A stretch of 20,278 nt of DNA from a virus. The position numbers were made by a program, and so were the translations under genes. Position 1 is the stretch's first letter. Each line of letters begins with the position of its first letter. This document shows positions 6,443 through 14,625 of this stretch, in pieces. The notes under the pieces were generated by a model. The model saw only the letters and a program-made list of their open reading frames with translations. It ran no database searches and was not told where the DNA came from. Location: the IMG/VR virus record IMGVR_UViG_3300027979_000039, positions 1 through 20,278 of that record; one strand, given 5' to 3'.

Positions 6443-7540
6443 ATGAATTTTTTTACAACGGGATCTTTTCTATTTGATAAAGCACTTGGAAATGGTTTTC
6501 CAGCAGGAAAAATAGTAAATCTTATTGGGGATAAATCAACGGGGAAAACATTAATCGCTTGTGAAACAATAGCACAAGCAAAGGCAGTTTACGGGGACAA
6601 AGTAAAATGGTTTTACGATGATGCAGAGGCGGGATTTTCATTTAATACCGAATTAATTTATGGATTTCAGATTCTTTCAGATGAAAGGAAACCATCAAGT
6701 ACAATGGAGGAACTTGATTATAATTTGGATCGATGTTTAAATCAAATTGAAGATGATGAATTATTTATATATGTAGTAGATTCCTTTGATGCTCTTTCAT
6801 CAGAAGAAGAAATGGAATTGGTTGAAAAAAGAAGAGCAGCAATTGCAAAGGGAAAAGATTTTGATGAGGGATCTTATATGTTAAAAAAGAATAAATTATT
6901 CAACCAATTTTTCCGAACACAAAGACAAAGGATTAAAGATAAAAATTGTTTACTCATTTTTATCTCTCAAATCAGGGATAATATTGGAGTAACATTTGGT
7001 AAAAAATATAAAAGATATGGCGGAAAAGCCCTTGATTTTTATAGTTCCCAAGTGGTTTGGTTATCAGAAGCAGAAAAATATGAAACCAAAGATGAACGTG
7101 CTTATGGAATAGCGGTAAAGGCATACGTTGAGAAAAATAAAATTGGAAAGCCATTTAGAACATGTTTCTTTGATATTCGATTTGATTATGGAATTGATAA
7201 TACATTTTCAAATGTCAATTTTTTGTATAATCTAAGAGACGGATTTGGTAAATTAAAAGCAGGGAAAAAATTACCTGAGATTAAATGGAATGATCAAATA
7301 TTTAATTCTCCAGATGATTTAACTTTTTTTATTGAAAAAAATGGATTTCATAAAGAATTACAAAACAAGGTGGATGAACAATGGGAAGCCCTTGATTTTG
7401 CCACTTCAATTGAAAGTACCGGGAGATGTTCAAAACTTGATTTAATGAAACAAATATATAAACAAATTCCCCCGCCCATTATTGAAGAAAATTCTTCTCA
7501 AAAAAAGACGGCGGGAAGACCTAAAAAAAATGAAAATTAA
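6443..7540 (+). CDS. RecA/UvsX-family recombinase
   Basis: A 365-aa strand-exchange ATPase. The Walker A is GDKSTGKT (29-36), the Walker B is FIYVVDSFDAL (108-118, with D113), and YDDAEAGF (58-65) supplies the Glu (E62) equivalent to RecA Glu96. IFISQIRDN further on resembles the family's Q-rich DNA-binding/sensor segment. Entry via TTGSFLFDKALGNGFPAGKI matches the RecA pattern in which a short sequence leads into GG.P.G.I. The C-terminus ends in a basic tail with an AT-hook-like AGRPKK, which could hold AT-rich double-stranded DNA. The protein would catalyse pairing for recombination-dependent replication and repair with the ssDNA-binding protein upstream and the nuclease downstream. The start has an AAAGGAG site after the structured RNA. 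Confidence 0.9.
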   Translation: MNFFTTGSFLFDKALGNGFPAGKIVNLIGDKSTGKTLIACETIAQAKAVYGDKVKWFYDDAEAGFSFNTELIYGFQILSDERKPSSTMEELDYNLDRCLNQIEDDELFIYVVDSFDALSSEEEMELVEKRRAAIAKGKDFDEGSYMLKKNKLFNQFFRTQRQRIKDKNCLLIFISQIRDNIGVTFGKKYKRYGGKALDFYSSQVVWLSEAEKYETKDERAYGIAVKAYVEKNKIGKPFRTCFFDIRFDYGIDNTFSNVNFLYNLRDGFGKLKAGKKLPEIKWNDQIFNSPDDLTFFIEKNGFHKELQNKVDEQWEALDFATSIESTGRCSKLDLMKQIYKQIPPPIIEENSSQKKTAGRPKKNEN

Positions 7541-8051
7541 AATAATAAAGGGGACTAAACCTGATACTTTTATTTTAGAAATATATGGGGGTAACCCATT
7601 ATTAACTCATTTTTTTACAATTGGAATATTTCATATAAAAAGTATTCAAAAACAAATTGAAAAAATTTTAAAAAGAACACCAATTAAAATTGCATCGAGA
7701 AAGGGAAAGGCACGTGAATTACAAAAATGGGTAGCTAATAAAGTAAGTGAAATAACAGGGATTCCATGTGGAAAAGATCAATTAATTGAATCCCGGGAAA
7801 TGGGACAAAGTGGTGTTGATGTAAAATTAATTGGTAAAGCAAAAGAGATATTTCCCTTTTCAATTGAATGTAAAGCACAAGAAAAATTAAATTTATATGA
7901 TGCAATAAAGCAAGCAATTACAAATCAACGAGAAGGAACAACCTGGTTATTGTTTTCAAAGAAAAAAAATACAAAACCCATTATAACAATGGATGCCCAA
8001 GAATTTTTTAATATCTATTCCCACTTAATAGAGAAAAATATACATGATTAA
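7530..8051 (+). CDS. PD-(D/E)XK nuclease, possible Holliday-junction resolvase
   Basis: I start this 173-aa protein at ATG 7530, which overlaps the recombinase stop by 11 bases and has GGGAAG upstream; the frame stays open to a TTG at 7482 inside the recombinase, which is a less likely start. The C-terminal two thirds carry a classical PD-(D/E)XK layout: a helix with ARELQKW (Glu), then SGVDVKL (Asp) and FSIECKAQE (Glu-x-Lys). This is followed by LYDAIKQAITNQ, the typical helix after the active site, and WLLFSKKKNTKP. The fold is shared by Holliday-junction resolvases, restriction enzymes and recombination exonucleases. A role in resolving recombination intermediates fits its place between recombinase and Rad50-like genes. 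Catalytic residues look intact; exact substrate is not decided. Confidence 0.7.
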   Translation: MKIKIIKGTKPDTFILEIYGGNPLLTHFFTIGIFHIKSIQKQIEKILKRTPIKIASRKGKARELQKWVANKVSEITGIPCGKDQLIESREMGQSGVDVKLIGKAKEIFPFSIECKAQEKLNLYDAIKQAITNQREGTTWLLFSKKKNTKPIITMDAQEFFNIYSHLIEKNIHD

Positions 8052-9177
8052 GTCAATTGAAATAACTAATTTACAATCACATGACCATACAATTTTAAAT
8101 TTTTGTAAATCCACGAATGCCATTACCGGGCCTTCTGATAGTGGAAAATCTGCAATTTTCAGGGCGTTTGGATTTGTAATGAATAATGATCCAAATAATG
8201 TTGATGATTTATTATCAAATTGGTGTAAGGACACGGATGAAGTTAAAGTAAAAATTGAAACATATGAAGGAAATATAATTGAAAGGATTCGATCAAAAAC
8301 AAAAAACATGTATGTTCTTAATAGTCAAGAATTAAAAGGATTTGGTCAAAATGTACCAGATGCTGTACAAAAAATATTAAATATTTCGGAATTGAATTTT
8401 CAAACACAATATCAAATGCCCTTTCTTCTTTCATACAGTCCCCCGGAAATATCAAGATTTATTAATAAATTAATTGATCTTGAAGATATTGATATTTTTT
8501 ATAGTGAAGTTGAACGGGATAAAAGGGATGTTATTTCATCATTAAAAGCATGGAAAAAACAACTGGAACTTGAAACTATAAAACTCGAGCAATATTCATA
8601 TTTAGAAAATATACAAAAAGAACATTTGCAGGTTAAAGAAATATATGATCGAATTGAATATATAAAAGCATGGATGACCTCATTAATAAATTTAATGGCA
8701 AGGATATCCGAGTTAAAAAGTAAAAAAAGAAATCTTTCAAAAATTTTAATACAAAAAAATGAAATTGAAAATTGTTTGTCATCAATTGAATCGATTAATA
8801 ATATTTTATTCAAAAAAGAACAAATAGAGAAACGAATAAACTTAATTCAAGTACTTAGTAATAAAATATATATTTTGTCACTTGAAAAGAAAAAATATAA
8901 ACAGATATTAAAATATAATTTAGAAATAAAAAAATTAAATGAAATACATAATAATATTGAACAAAAGATTATTGAAATTAAGCAAAAAATAAAAGAATTA
9001 GAACAAATTGAAACATTATCTGGAAAAATTAAACGATTATTAATACAAAAAGATGAGATAACAAAACAAAAAATCTCCTTTGAAAAGGAAATAAATATAT
9101 TACTTATAGAAAATGAAATTAAATGTTGTCCGTTTTGTGGGGCAGTATTAAAGATAGGAAATAATTGTGAATGCTAA
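8044..9177 (+). CDS. Rad50/SMC-like half ATPase ending in a CxxC zinc motif
   Basis: The 377-aa protein starts like Rad50 or SbcC (MIKSIEITNLQSHDHTILNF), has a Walker A GPSDSGKS (29-36) and a probable Q-loop near FQTQYQMP (119-126). A long Lys/Glu/Ile/Leu coiled coil runs from ~155 to 355. It then ends in CCPFCGAVL (C362, C365) plus C375 and C377, a likely zinc site placed where Rad50 has its zinc hook. The returning coil, signature motif and Walker B that would complete the ATPase are absent, and I find no other gene in the window that supplies them. Phage proteins of this half-Rad50 form are known to me as uncharacterised AAA-family ATPases. It overlaps the nuclease gene by 8 bases, suggesting a nuclease-ATPase pair. 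Confidence 0.8.
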   Translation: MIKSIEITNLQSHDHTILNFCKSTNAITGPSDSGKSAIFRAFGFVMNNDPNNVDDLLSNWCKDTDEVKVKIETYEGNIIERIRSKTKNMYVLNSQELKGFGQNVPDAVQKILNISELNFQTQYQMPFLLSYSPPEISRFINKLIDLEDIDIFYSEVERDKRDVISSLKAWKKQLELETIKLEQYSYLENIQKEHLQVKEIYDRIEYIKAWMTSLINLMARISELKSKKRNLSKILIQKNEIENCLSSIESINNILFKKEQIEKRINLIQVLSNKIYILSLEKKKYKQILKYNLEIKKLNEIHNNIEQKIIEIKQKIKELEQIETLSGKIKRLLIQKDEITKQKISFEKEINILLIENEIKCCPFCGAVLKIGNNCEC

Positions 9178-10102
9178 AAGTAAATTAAATATTTTTGTTG
9201 ATTCAGGGGCCTTTACTGCATTTACACAGGGAGAAAAAATTGATATAAATGAATATATTTCTTTTTTAAAAGAAAATGAAAAAGAAATATTAATGGCTGC
9301 TAATTTAGATGTTATCGGTGGAACGGAAGAAACACAAAAACAAACACAAATAAATCAAGAAATAATAAATAATGCAAATTTAAATATAAAAGTTCTCCCT
9401 TGTTTTCATTATGGAGAAGATTTTTCAATATTAAAATTATATGTTGAAAAATATGAATATATAGCACTTGGTGGAATGGCAAAAATGACAAAAACAGATA
9501 CTGAATCAGTACATAATTGGTTAATAAAATGTTTTGATATTATATGTAATGAAAAGGGATATCCGAAAGTAAAGGTACACGGATTTGGAATAACAACAAT
9601 TAGTTTAATGTTTGCTTATCCCTGGGAATCAGTTGATTCAGTACGACCAATATTAGTTGCTGGATTTGGAGATATTATGATAGCAACAAAAAAAGAAAAT
9701 AAATGGGATTTTCTTAATAATAGAATTGTGCATATGGCTTATATGGAAGAAAATTCAAAAAAAATAAATAGTTCTGATCGATTTTTTTATTACCATCTTC
9801 TTCCAAAGGACTCATTATTAAAAAAAGAAATTGATGAATATTTTGATACATTTTTTCCAAAAAAATATACAAGAATGGGGATATCAGAATATATAAATGT
9901 CCCTTCAAATCATATAAAAAAAGAAAATGAAAGATGGATAGTTCCAAATAAAAAAATAGAAATTATAAAAGAGGCCGGTTTAGCTAATCATTATATGTAT
10001 AGAAGACGAATAAATTTTTTCTATTTTAGAAAAATATCTGAATATCTTACACAAAATCCTTCGGTTTTTGTAAGAAAACCTAAAAAATTTGGATTTTTTT
10101 AA
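9167..10102 (+). CDS. tRNA-guanine transglycosylase (TGT/DpdA)-like enzyme
   Basis: A 311-aa protein started at GTG 9167, which overlaps the previous stop and has AGGA ~9 bases upstream; no in-frame ATG would preserve the first motif. Three segments align with the TIM-barrel TGT family: VDSGAFTAFTQG (D12; TGT DSGGYQ with the base-binding Asp), YIALGGMAKM (98-107; TGT GGLAVGE) and ESVDSVRPILVAG (D157; TGT FDCVLPTR with the nucleophilic Asp). TGT enzymes swap guanine for 7-deazaguanines in tRNA; the DpdA branch does so in DNA of some phages. The classical TGT C-terminal zinc site is not visible, favouring a DpdA-like or other divergent role. No 7-deazaguanine synthesis gene is evident here. Neighbours are DNA-replication genes, which supports a DNA substrate but does not prove it. 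Confidence 0.7.
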   Translation: MNAKSKLNIFVDSGAFTAFTQGEKIDINEYISFLKENEKEILMAANLDVIGGTEETQKQTQINQEIINNANLNIKVLPCFHYGEDFSILKLYVEKYEYIALGGMAKMTKTDTESVHNWLIKCFDIICNEKGYPKVKVHGFGITTISLMFAYPWESVDSVRPILVAGFGDIMIATKKENKWDFLNNRIVHMAYMEENSKKINSSDRFFYYHLLPKDSLLKKEIDEYFDTFFPKKYTRMGISEYINVPSNHIKKENERWIVPNKKIEIIKEAGLANHYMYRRRINFFYFRKISEYLTQNPSVFVRKPKKFGFF

Positions 10103-10111
10103 GGAGAATTT

Positions 10112-11212
10112 ATGAATACCATTAATAAAAAACAATTAATTGAAGCTTTAAATATTGCAAGTTTGGCAGTAACAGATAAAGATGTTGTAGCGGGATCTGA
10201 TTGTTATTTTTTTTCAAAGGATGTAATAAAAACACACAAAGACACCACCGCCTGTTATGTTATTTTTAACACAGGGATTGAAGGGATAGTAAAGGCATCG
10301 TATCTTAATAATATATTAAGTACTTTTCCTTATGATGAAATTGTTCTTTCAGTTGAGGAAAATAATTTAATCATTTCATCAATTTCAAATACCCTTTGTT
10401 TTAAATTATTGATGAAAAAGATAAAAAATGAATTTAATATTGATTTCGATTTTAATCAAACGTTATTTGAAGAATTGCCCGATAATTTTACTACTTTATT
10501 ATCAATGGCGGCCTCATCTGCAAGTAAGGATATTCAGCAAAAGGGACTTATTTGTGTTAATATAAAGGATGATGTTATGTTTTCGGGATCAACTTTTAGT
10601 GTTTGTAAAATAAATTTATCAAAACAAATTACACAAATGCAAATTCCGGTAAATTTAGTTGATCCAATAAAAAAGATTTCCCCTACATATTATTATAAAT
10701 CAAATGAATCGGGATGGATTCATTTAATGAAAAATGGACCTGATTATAAAGGAATTGTAAGTTGCATAAGTTTTAGACATGGAATTGAATCATTATCAGA
10801 TGAAGAATATGAGACAATTATTGGTCTTGTTGAAAATATTGATGAAAATGCTATTGATATTTCTCAACTTATTTCTGACGAATTTATTGAAATACTAAAT
10901 TCAGTTGTTATTTGTTCTCATGATCAAGCGGATGAATTAAATCCGTATTATAATGTCCTTATCACTTATAATGGTAAATTTCTAATTGAATGTAAATCAA
11001 TATCTAATAAGATAGGATCATCTTGTTATTCATTAGAAAAAAATCTTAATGTAAAGGATTTTAGATTTTATATAAATCCGATTTTACTAAAAAATATGAA
11101 AAATAAATGTAATGAATTAAAGGTTCTTTTATGTGACAATAGAATTATTTTTATTGGGAGTAATTTTAAATACAGTGTGTGTTTACTAAATTCATATTTA
11201 GATAATAAATAA
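10112..11212 (+). CDS. DnaN-like DNA polymerase sliding clamp
   Basis: This 366-aa protein has the length of bacterial beta clamps. Its start (MNTINKKQLIEALNIASLAV), an early strand pair (TTACYVIFNTGIEGIVKASYLNNIL), mid-protein QKGLICVNIKDDVMFSGSTFSVCKI and the ending KNKCNELKVLLCDNRIIFIGSNFKYSVCLLN follow the clamp pattern of repeated helix-strand units across three domains. Similarity is weak, as usual for phage clamps. The clamp would encircle DNA and tether the polymerase encoded immediately downstream, being loaded by the DnaX-like ATPase at 3663. A strong AAGGAG site precedes ATG 10112, and the next gene begins one base after its stop. Confidence 0.7.
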   Translation: MNTINKKQLIEALNIASLAVTDKDVVAGSDCYFFSKDVIKTHKDTTACYVIFNTGIEGIVKASYLNNILSTFPYDEIVLSVEENNLIISSISNTLCFKLLMKKIKNEFNIDFDFNQTLFEELPDNFTTLLSMAASSASKDIQQKGLICVNIKDDVMFSGSTFSVCKINLSKQITQMQIPVNLVDPIKKISPTYYYKSNESGWIHLMKNGPDYKGIVSCISFRHGIESLSDEEYETIIGLVENIDENAIDISQLISDEFIEILNSVVICSHDQADELNPYYNVLITYNGKFLIECKSISNKIGSSCYSLEKNLNVKDFRFYINPILLKNMKNKCNELKVLLCDNRIIFIGSNFKYSVCLLNSYLDNK

Positions 11213-11213
11213 T

Positions 11214-13856
11214 ATGTTTTTTGATAGTGATCAGGTAACTAAAAAACTACAGCAGGGAAATAATAATACAGAAAAGGGACCAAGTGCAGTAAAAGAAAAA
11301 AAAGGAACGTATTCATGTGAGTCATGTAAATTAAATTTAGTATGTAAATCCCCCAAAATGTCCTATACCGGACTTGGTGAAAAGGGAATTTTATTTATTG
11401 GACAATTCCCTGGTCCTATTGAAGACAATCAAAATGAACAATTCATTGGAATTACAGGGCAATATCTTCGATCAATTTTAAAATCTTTTCATTTTTCGCT
11501 TGATCGGGATGGATGGAAAGATAATGCCATTAAATGTTCTCCTTATATGGATTCGGTAACAAATAAACATGTAAAATGTTGTCGCCCATTTTTGTTTGAT
11601 GCAATAAAAGAACTTCAACCAAAAAAAATAATATTATTTGGACAAGAGGCCCTTGATTCAGTTATTGGAAATTATATTGATAGTGTTGGGAAAATATCAA
11701 AATGGGTTGGATGGAAAATTCCTGATCAAACATTAAAAACATGGATTTTTCCAATGTATCATCCTTCTTTTATTCTTCGCCAAAAAGAAGAAAAGCAATT
11801 TGCAAACTGTTCTCCCCCTGCTGAAAAATTATTTATTCAACATTTAAAAGAGGCAATTTTTTGGGATGTCCCTTTTCCTGATTTTAGTAATGATAAAGAA
11901 AAAATTTCAATAATTTTAAATTTATCAGATGCAAAGAATTATTTAAATAAACTTCTTTTTGAAAAACCTCCGGTTATATTTTTTGATTATGAAACTACCG
12001 GGTTAAAGCCGTATCGAAAAGGACATGAAATAATTTGTGTTTCTATTTCAACGGGACCTTATAATGCAACTGCTTTTCCATTTTTTAAAGATGATGAATT
12101 TCGTTTTTTATATCAGCAGGTTCTTCAATCTGAACAAATACAAAAAGGAGCACAAAATTTAAAATTTGAAGATACATGGACAAATGTAATTTGTGGCCAT
12201 GAAGTATCCCCATGGTTATTTGACACAAAAACTTCAGCACATATTCTTGACAATCGTCCCAGTACTACGGGATTAAAATTTAGGACATATGTTGATTTTG
12301 GGGTAACCGGATATGATGATGATGTTCACCCTTATATTAGTTCCCCTATTGAAGAAGAAGAAAAATACGGATGTAATGGATTTAATAGGATGAAGGAATT
12401 CTTTGAAAAAAATCCTGAAAAGGTATTATTATATTGTGGATTGGATTCAATGTATGAATTTCGAGAATATGAAAAACAATTAGTAGAAATTGAAAAAAAT
12501 CCTGTTCTTAAAAAAGGAATTGATTTATTTACACAGGGAAATATTGAACTTGCATATGTTGAAAGAAATGGGATTAGTACAAATTATGATTACTTTATAG
12601 AACAACAAGGGTATTTAGATAATAGAATTAAAAAAATAGGGGAAAGGATTCAGGAAAGTGATGAAATTATAAAATGGAATGAAATTCACCCCGATATAAA
12701 ATTTAATCCAAATTCTGATCCCCAACTTATAAATTTGTTTAATACAATTTTACATTATGAAAAAACAAAAGAAACGACCAAAGGAAATTATTCCGTTGAT
12801 AAAGAAGTCCTCGAAAAAATTGATTCCCCCTTTTGTTCAGATTTATTAAATTTAAGAAGATTTTCAAAGGCAAATGAAACATATATTTCCAATATATTAA
12901 AAGAATCAATTGATGGGGTTATTCATTTTTTTCTTAATTTAGATACTGCCCGAACATACAGATCCAATTCATTAAATCCAAATATTCAGAATATACCAAA
13001 AAGGGATAAATTATTATTATATCTTATAAGAAGCGGATTTATCCCATCAACGGGAAATTTTTTAATGGAAGTTGATTATAGTGGAATTGAAGTACGTTTT
13101 AGTGCATGTTATCATCATGATCCTTTAATGATTAATTATATACAAGATCCAACTACTGATATGCATCGAGATGAAGCTGCATCTTTATTTAAATTAGATA
13201 AACAACAAGTAACAAAAAAATTAAGATACATCACCAAAAATGAGTGGGTTTTTCCACAATTTTATGGATCGTATTATAAACAGTGTGCCCCAAATTTATG
13301 GAACTCAATTCAAAATGAAAAAACTGCTGATGGAATATTAGTTATAAAACATTTAGAAAAATACGGTATTTTTGATTATTATGATTTTGAAGAGCATGTA
13401 AGAAAATGTGAAGAAATTTTTTGGAAGCAAAAATTTAAAGTATATACACAATGGAAAGAGGAAACATGGCAAAATTATCTTAGTACGGGGAAAGTTTCCT
13501 TATTATCAGGATTTGAATGTACTGGGATAATGAGAAAAAATAATGTGCTTAACTATCCAATACAAGGGACGGCTTTCCATTGTTTATTAAAATCTTTAAT
13601 AACAATAAATAAATTTTTGAGACAAAATAAATATAAAAGTAAAATTGTTGCTCAAATACACGATAGTATTATTTTTGACATGGTTCCAAATGAAACGATG
13701 GAATTGGTACCAATTATAAGAAAAATAATGTGTGAGGATATAAGAAAGGAATGGGAATGGATTATTGTCCCATTAGATATTGAAATTGAATGCTCTGAAA
13801 TAAATGGTAACTGGGCAAAAATGTATCCTATTTCCAATTTTTATAAGGAGTTATAA
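11214..13856 (+). CDS. Family A DNA polymerase with N-terminal family 4-like UDG domain
   Basis: The 880-aa replicase has three modules. Residues ~30-215 form a family 4 uracil-DNA-glycosylase-like domain: Fe-S-type cysteines C35, C38, C108 and C122/C123, motif GQFPGPIED (63-71) and YHPSFILR (182-189). The glutamate of the usual GEAPG motif is Gln (Q64), so excision activity is doubtful. Residues ~250-420 are a 3'-5' exonuclease (FFDYETTGL with D258 and E260; NLKFED 315-320; YCGLD 407-411). Residues ~570-880 are the PolA polymerase: NIQNIPKRD, motif A EVDYSGIEVR (D621), a variant motif B (R671, K675, F680, Y684, with one extra residue compared with E. coli PolA) and motif C QIHDSII (D817). 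No 5'-nuclease domain is present. It starts one base after the clamp gene. As I recall, SPO1-like phages have comparable fusions. Confidence 0.9.
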   Translation: MFFDSDQVTKKLQQGNNNTEKGPSAVKEKKGTYSCESCKLNLVCKSPKMSYTGLGEKGILFIGQFPGPIEDNQNEQFIGITGQYLRSILKSFHFSLDRDGWKDNAIKCSPYMDSVTNKHVKCCRPFLFDAIKELQPKKIILFGQEALDSVIGNYIDSVGKISKWVGWKIPDQTLKTWIFPMYHPSFILRQKEEKQFANCSPPAEKLFIQHLKEAIFWDVPFPDFSNDKEKISIILNLSDAKNYLNKLLFEKPPVIFFDYETTGLKPYRKGHEIICVSISTGPYNATAFPFFKDDEFRFLYQQVLQSEQIQKGAQNLKFEDTWTNVICGHEVSPWLFDTKTSAHILDNRPSTTGLKFRTYVDFGVTGYDDDVHPYISSPIEEEEKYGCNGFNRMKEFFEKNPEKVLLYCGLDSMYEFREYEKQLVEIEKNPVLKKGIDLFTQGNIELAYVERNGISTNYDYFIEQQGYLDNRIKKIGERIQESDEIIKWNEIHPDIKFNPNSDPQLINLFNTILHYEKTKETTKGNYSVDKEVLEKIDSPFCSDLLNLRRFSKANETYISNILKESIDGVIHFFLNLDTARTYRSNSLNPNIQNIPKRDKLLLYLIRSGFIPSTGNFLMEVDYSGIEVRFSACYHHDPLMINYIQDPTTDMHRDEAASLFKLDKQQVTKKLRYITKNEWVFPQFYGSYYKQCAPNLWNSIQNEKTADGILVIKHLEKYGIFDYYDFEEHVRKCEEIFWKQKFKVYTQWKEETWQNYLSTGKVSLLSGFECTGIMRKNNVLNYPIQGTAFHCLLKSLITINKFLRQNKYKSKIVAQIHDSIIFDMVPNETMELVPIIRKIMCEDIRKEWEWIIVPLDIEIECSEINGNWAKMYPISNFYKEL

Positions 13857-13858
13857 AT

Positions 13859-14617
13859 ATGAAAGATTTAATGATTGTATCATGTGAAAGAGCAGGAACA
13901 CATTTTCTTATAGATAGTATTATATGGAATTTTCCAAAATTTAATAAAAAAAGAATTGATATCCCTGCAAATGGGGAACAAAAAAAATTTGAAAAATTTT
14001 TAAAAAAATATGAGCCCTCCGGACATAATATAATTAAGAGTCATCACCAGTTTGAATTTTTTGAACCAATTATTGATATTGTAAAAGAAAAATTTAATAT
14101 AATTTATATTATGAGAGAAGGAAAAGATTCAATGGTTTCATGGCATTACTATTTTAATGATGCTAATTCATGTGAATTTCCATTTTCAAAAACGGTTACT
14201 GATTTAATGATGAAAAATCCAACAAATTATTCATTTGATAATGCTTATTCAAAAATTAAATCTGAAAATATGATACAAAGATGGGAAACTCATGTAATTT
14301 CATGGGTAATGAATGCAAAAAAAGCATCTGCATTGATAATTACTTATGATGATTTATACATTTATTTTTCAAAAATAATTAATAGAATTAGTGAATTTAT
14401 AGATGAATCCCCGGTACACAAAAAAACAAGACCTCTTTTGTTTAATGGAAGTGGGATTTTCCCGAGAAAAGGGATAATAGGGGATTGGTTAAATCATTTT
14501 ACTTCATTAGATGAAAATTATTTTTATAGTCATATAAATTCAACAATTTTATACAACGAAATATGGGACAAAGAAGCAAGATTAACAATAATACATACCC
14601 CGAATAAAGAAGAGTAA
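13859..14617 (+). CDS. PAPS-dependent sulfotransferase-family protein
   Basis: The 252-aa protein retains the main signatures of the Sulfotransfer_1 fold. SCERAGTHFL (8-17) matches the 5'-phosphosulfate loop, IIKSHHQF (58-65) the KTHLP segment with a likely catalytic His (H62), and IIYIMREGKDSMVSWHYYF (81-99) the 3'-phosphate-binding region. HVISWV (145-150) and ITYDDL (161-166) follow, and PRKGIIGDWLNHF (202-214) matches the conserved RKG..GDWKN.F motif. Such enzymes move sulfate from PAPS to hydroxyl or amine groups. The acceptor is unknown: glycan, modified nucleotide or protein are possible. No signal peptide is seen, so it acts in the cytoplasm. The ribosome binding site AAGGAG lies inside the polymerase stop region, so it is co-transcribed with the replicase. 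Sulfotransferases are uncommon in phages. Confidence 0.85.
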   Translation: MKDLMIVSCERAGTHFLIDSIIWNFPKFNKKRIDIPANGEQKKFEKFLKKYEPSGHNIIKSHHQFEFFEPIIDIVKEKFNIIYIMREGKDSMVSWHYYFNDANSCEFPFSKTVTDLMMKNPTNYSFDNAYSKIKSENMIQRWETHVISWVMNAKKASALIITYDDLYIYFSKIINRISEFIDESPVHKKTRPLLFNGSGIFPRKGIIGDWLNHFTSLDENYFYSHINSTILYNEIWDKEARLTIIHTPNKEE

Positions 14618-14625
14618 TTAAAAAT

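Noticed and set aside
7482-7529. Upstream TTG start for the nuclease
   Set aside because: It would overlap the recombinase by about 59 bases with no suitable ribosome binding site, while ATG 7530 has GGGAAG upstream and the usual short overlap.
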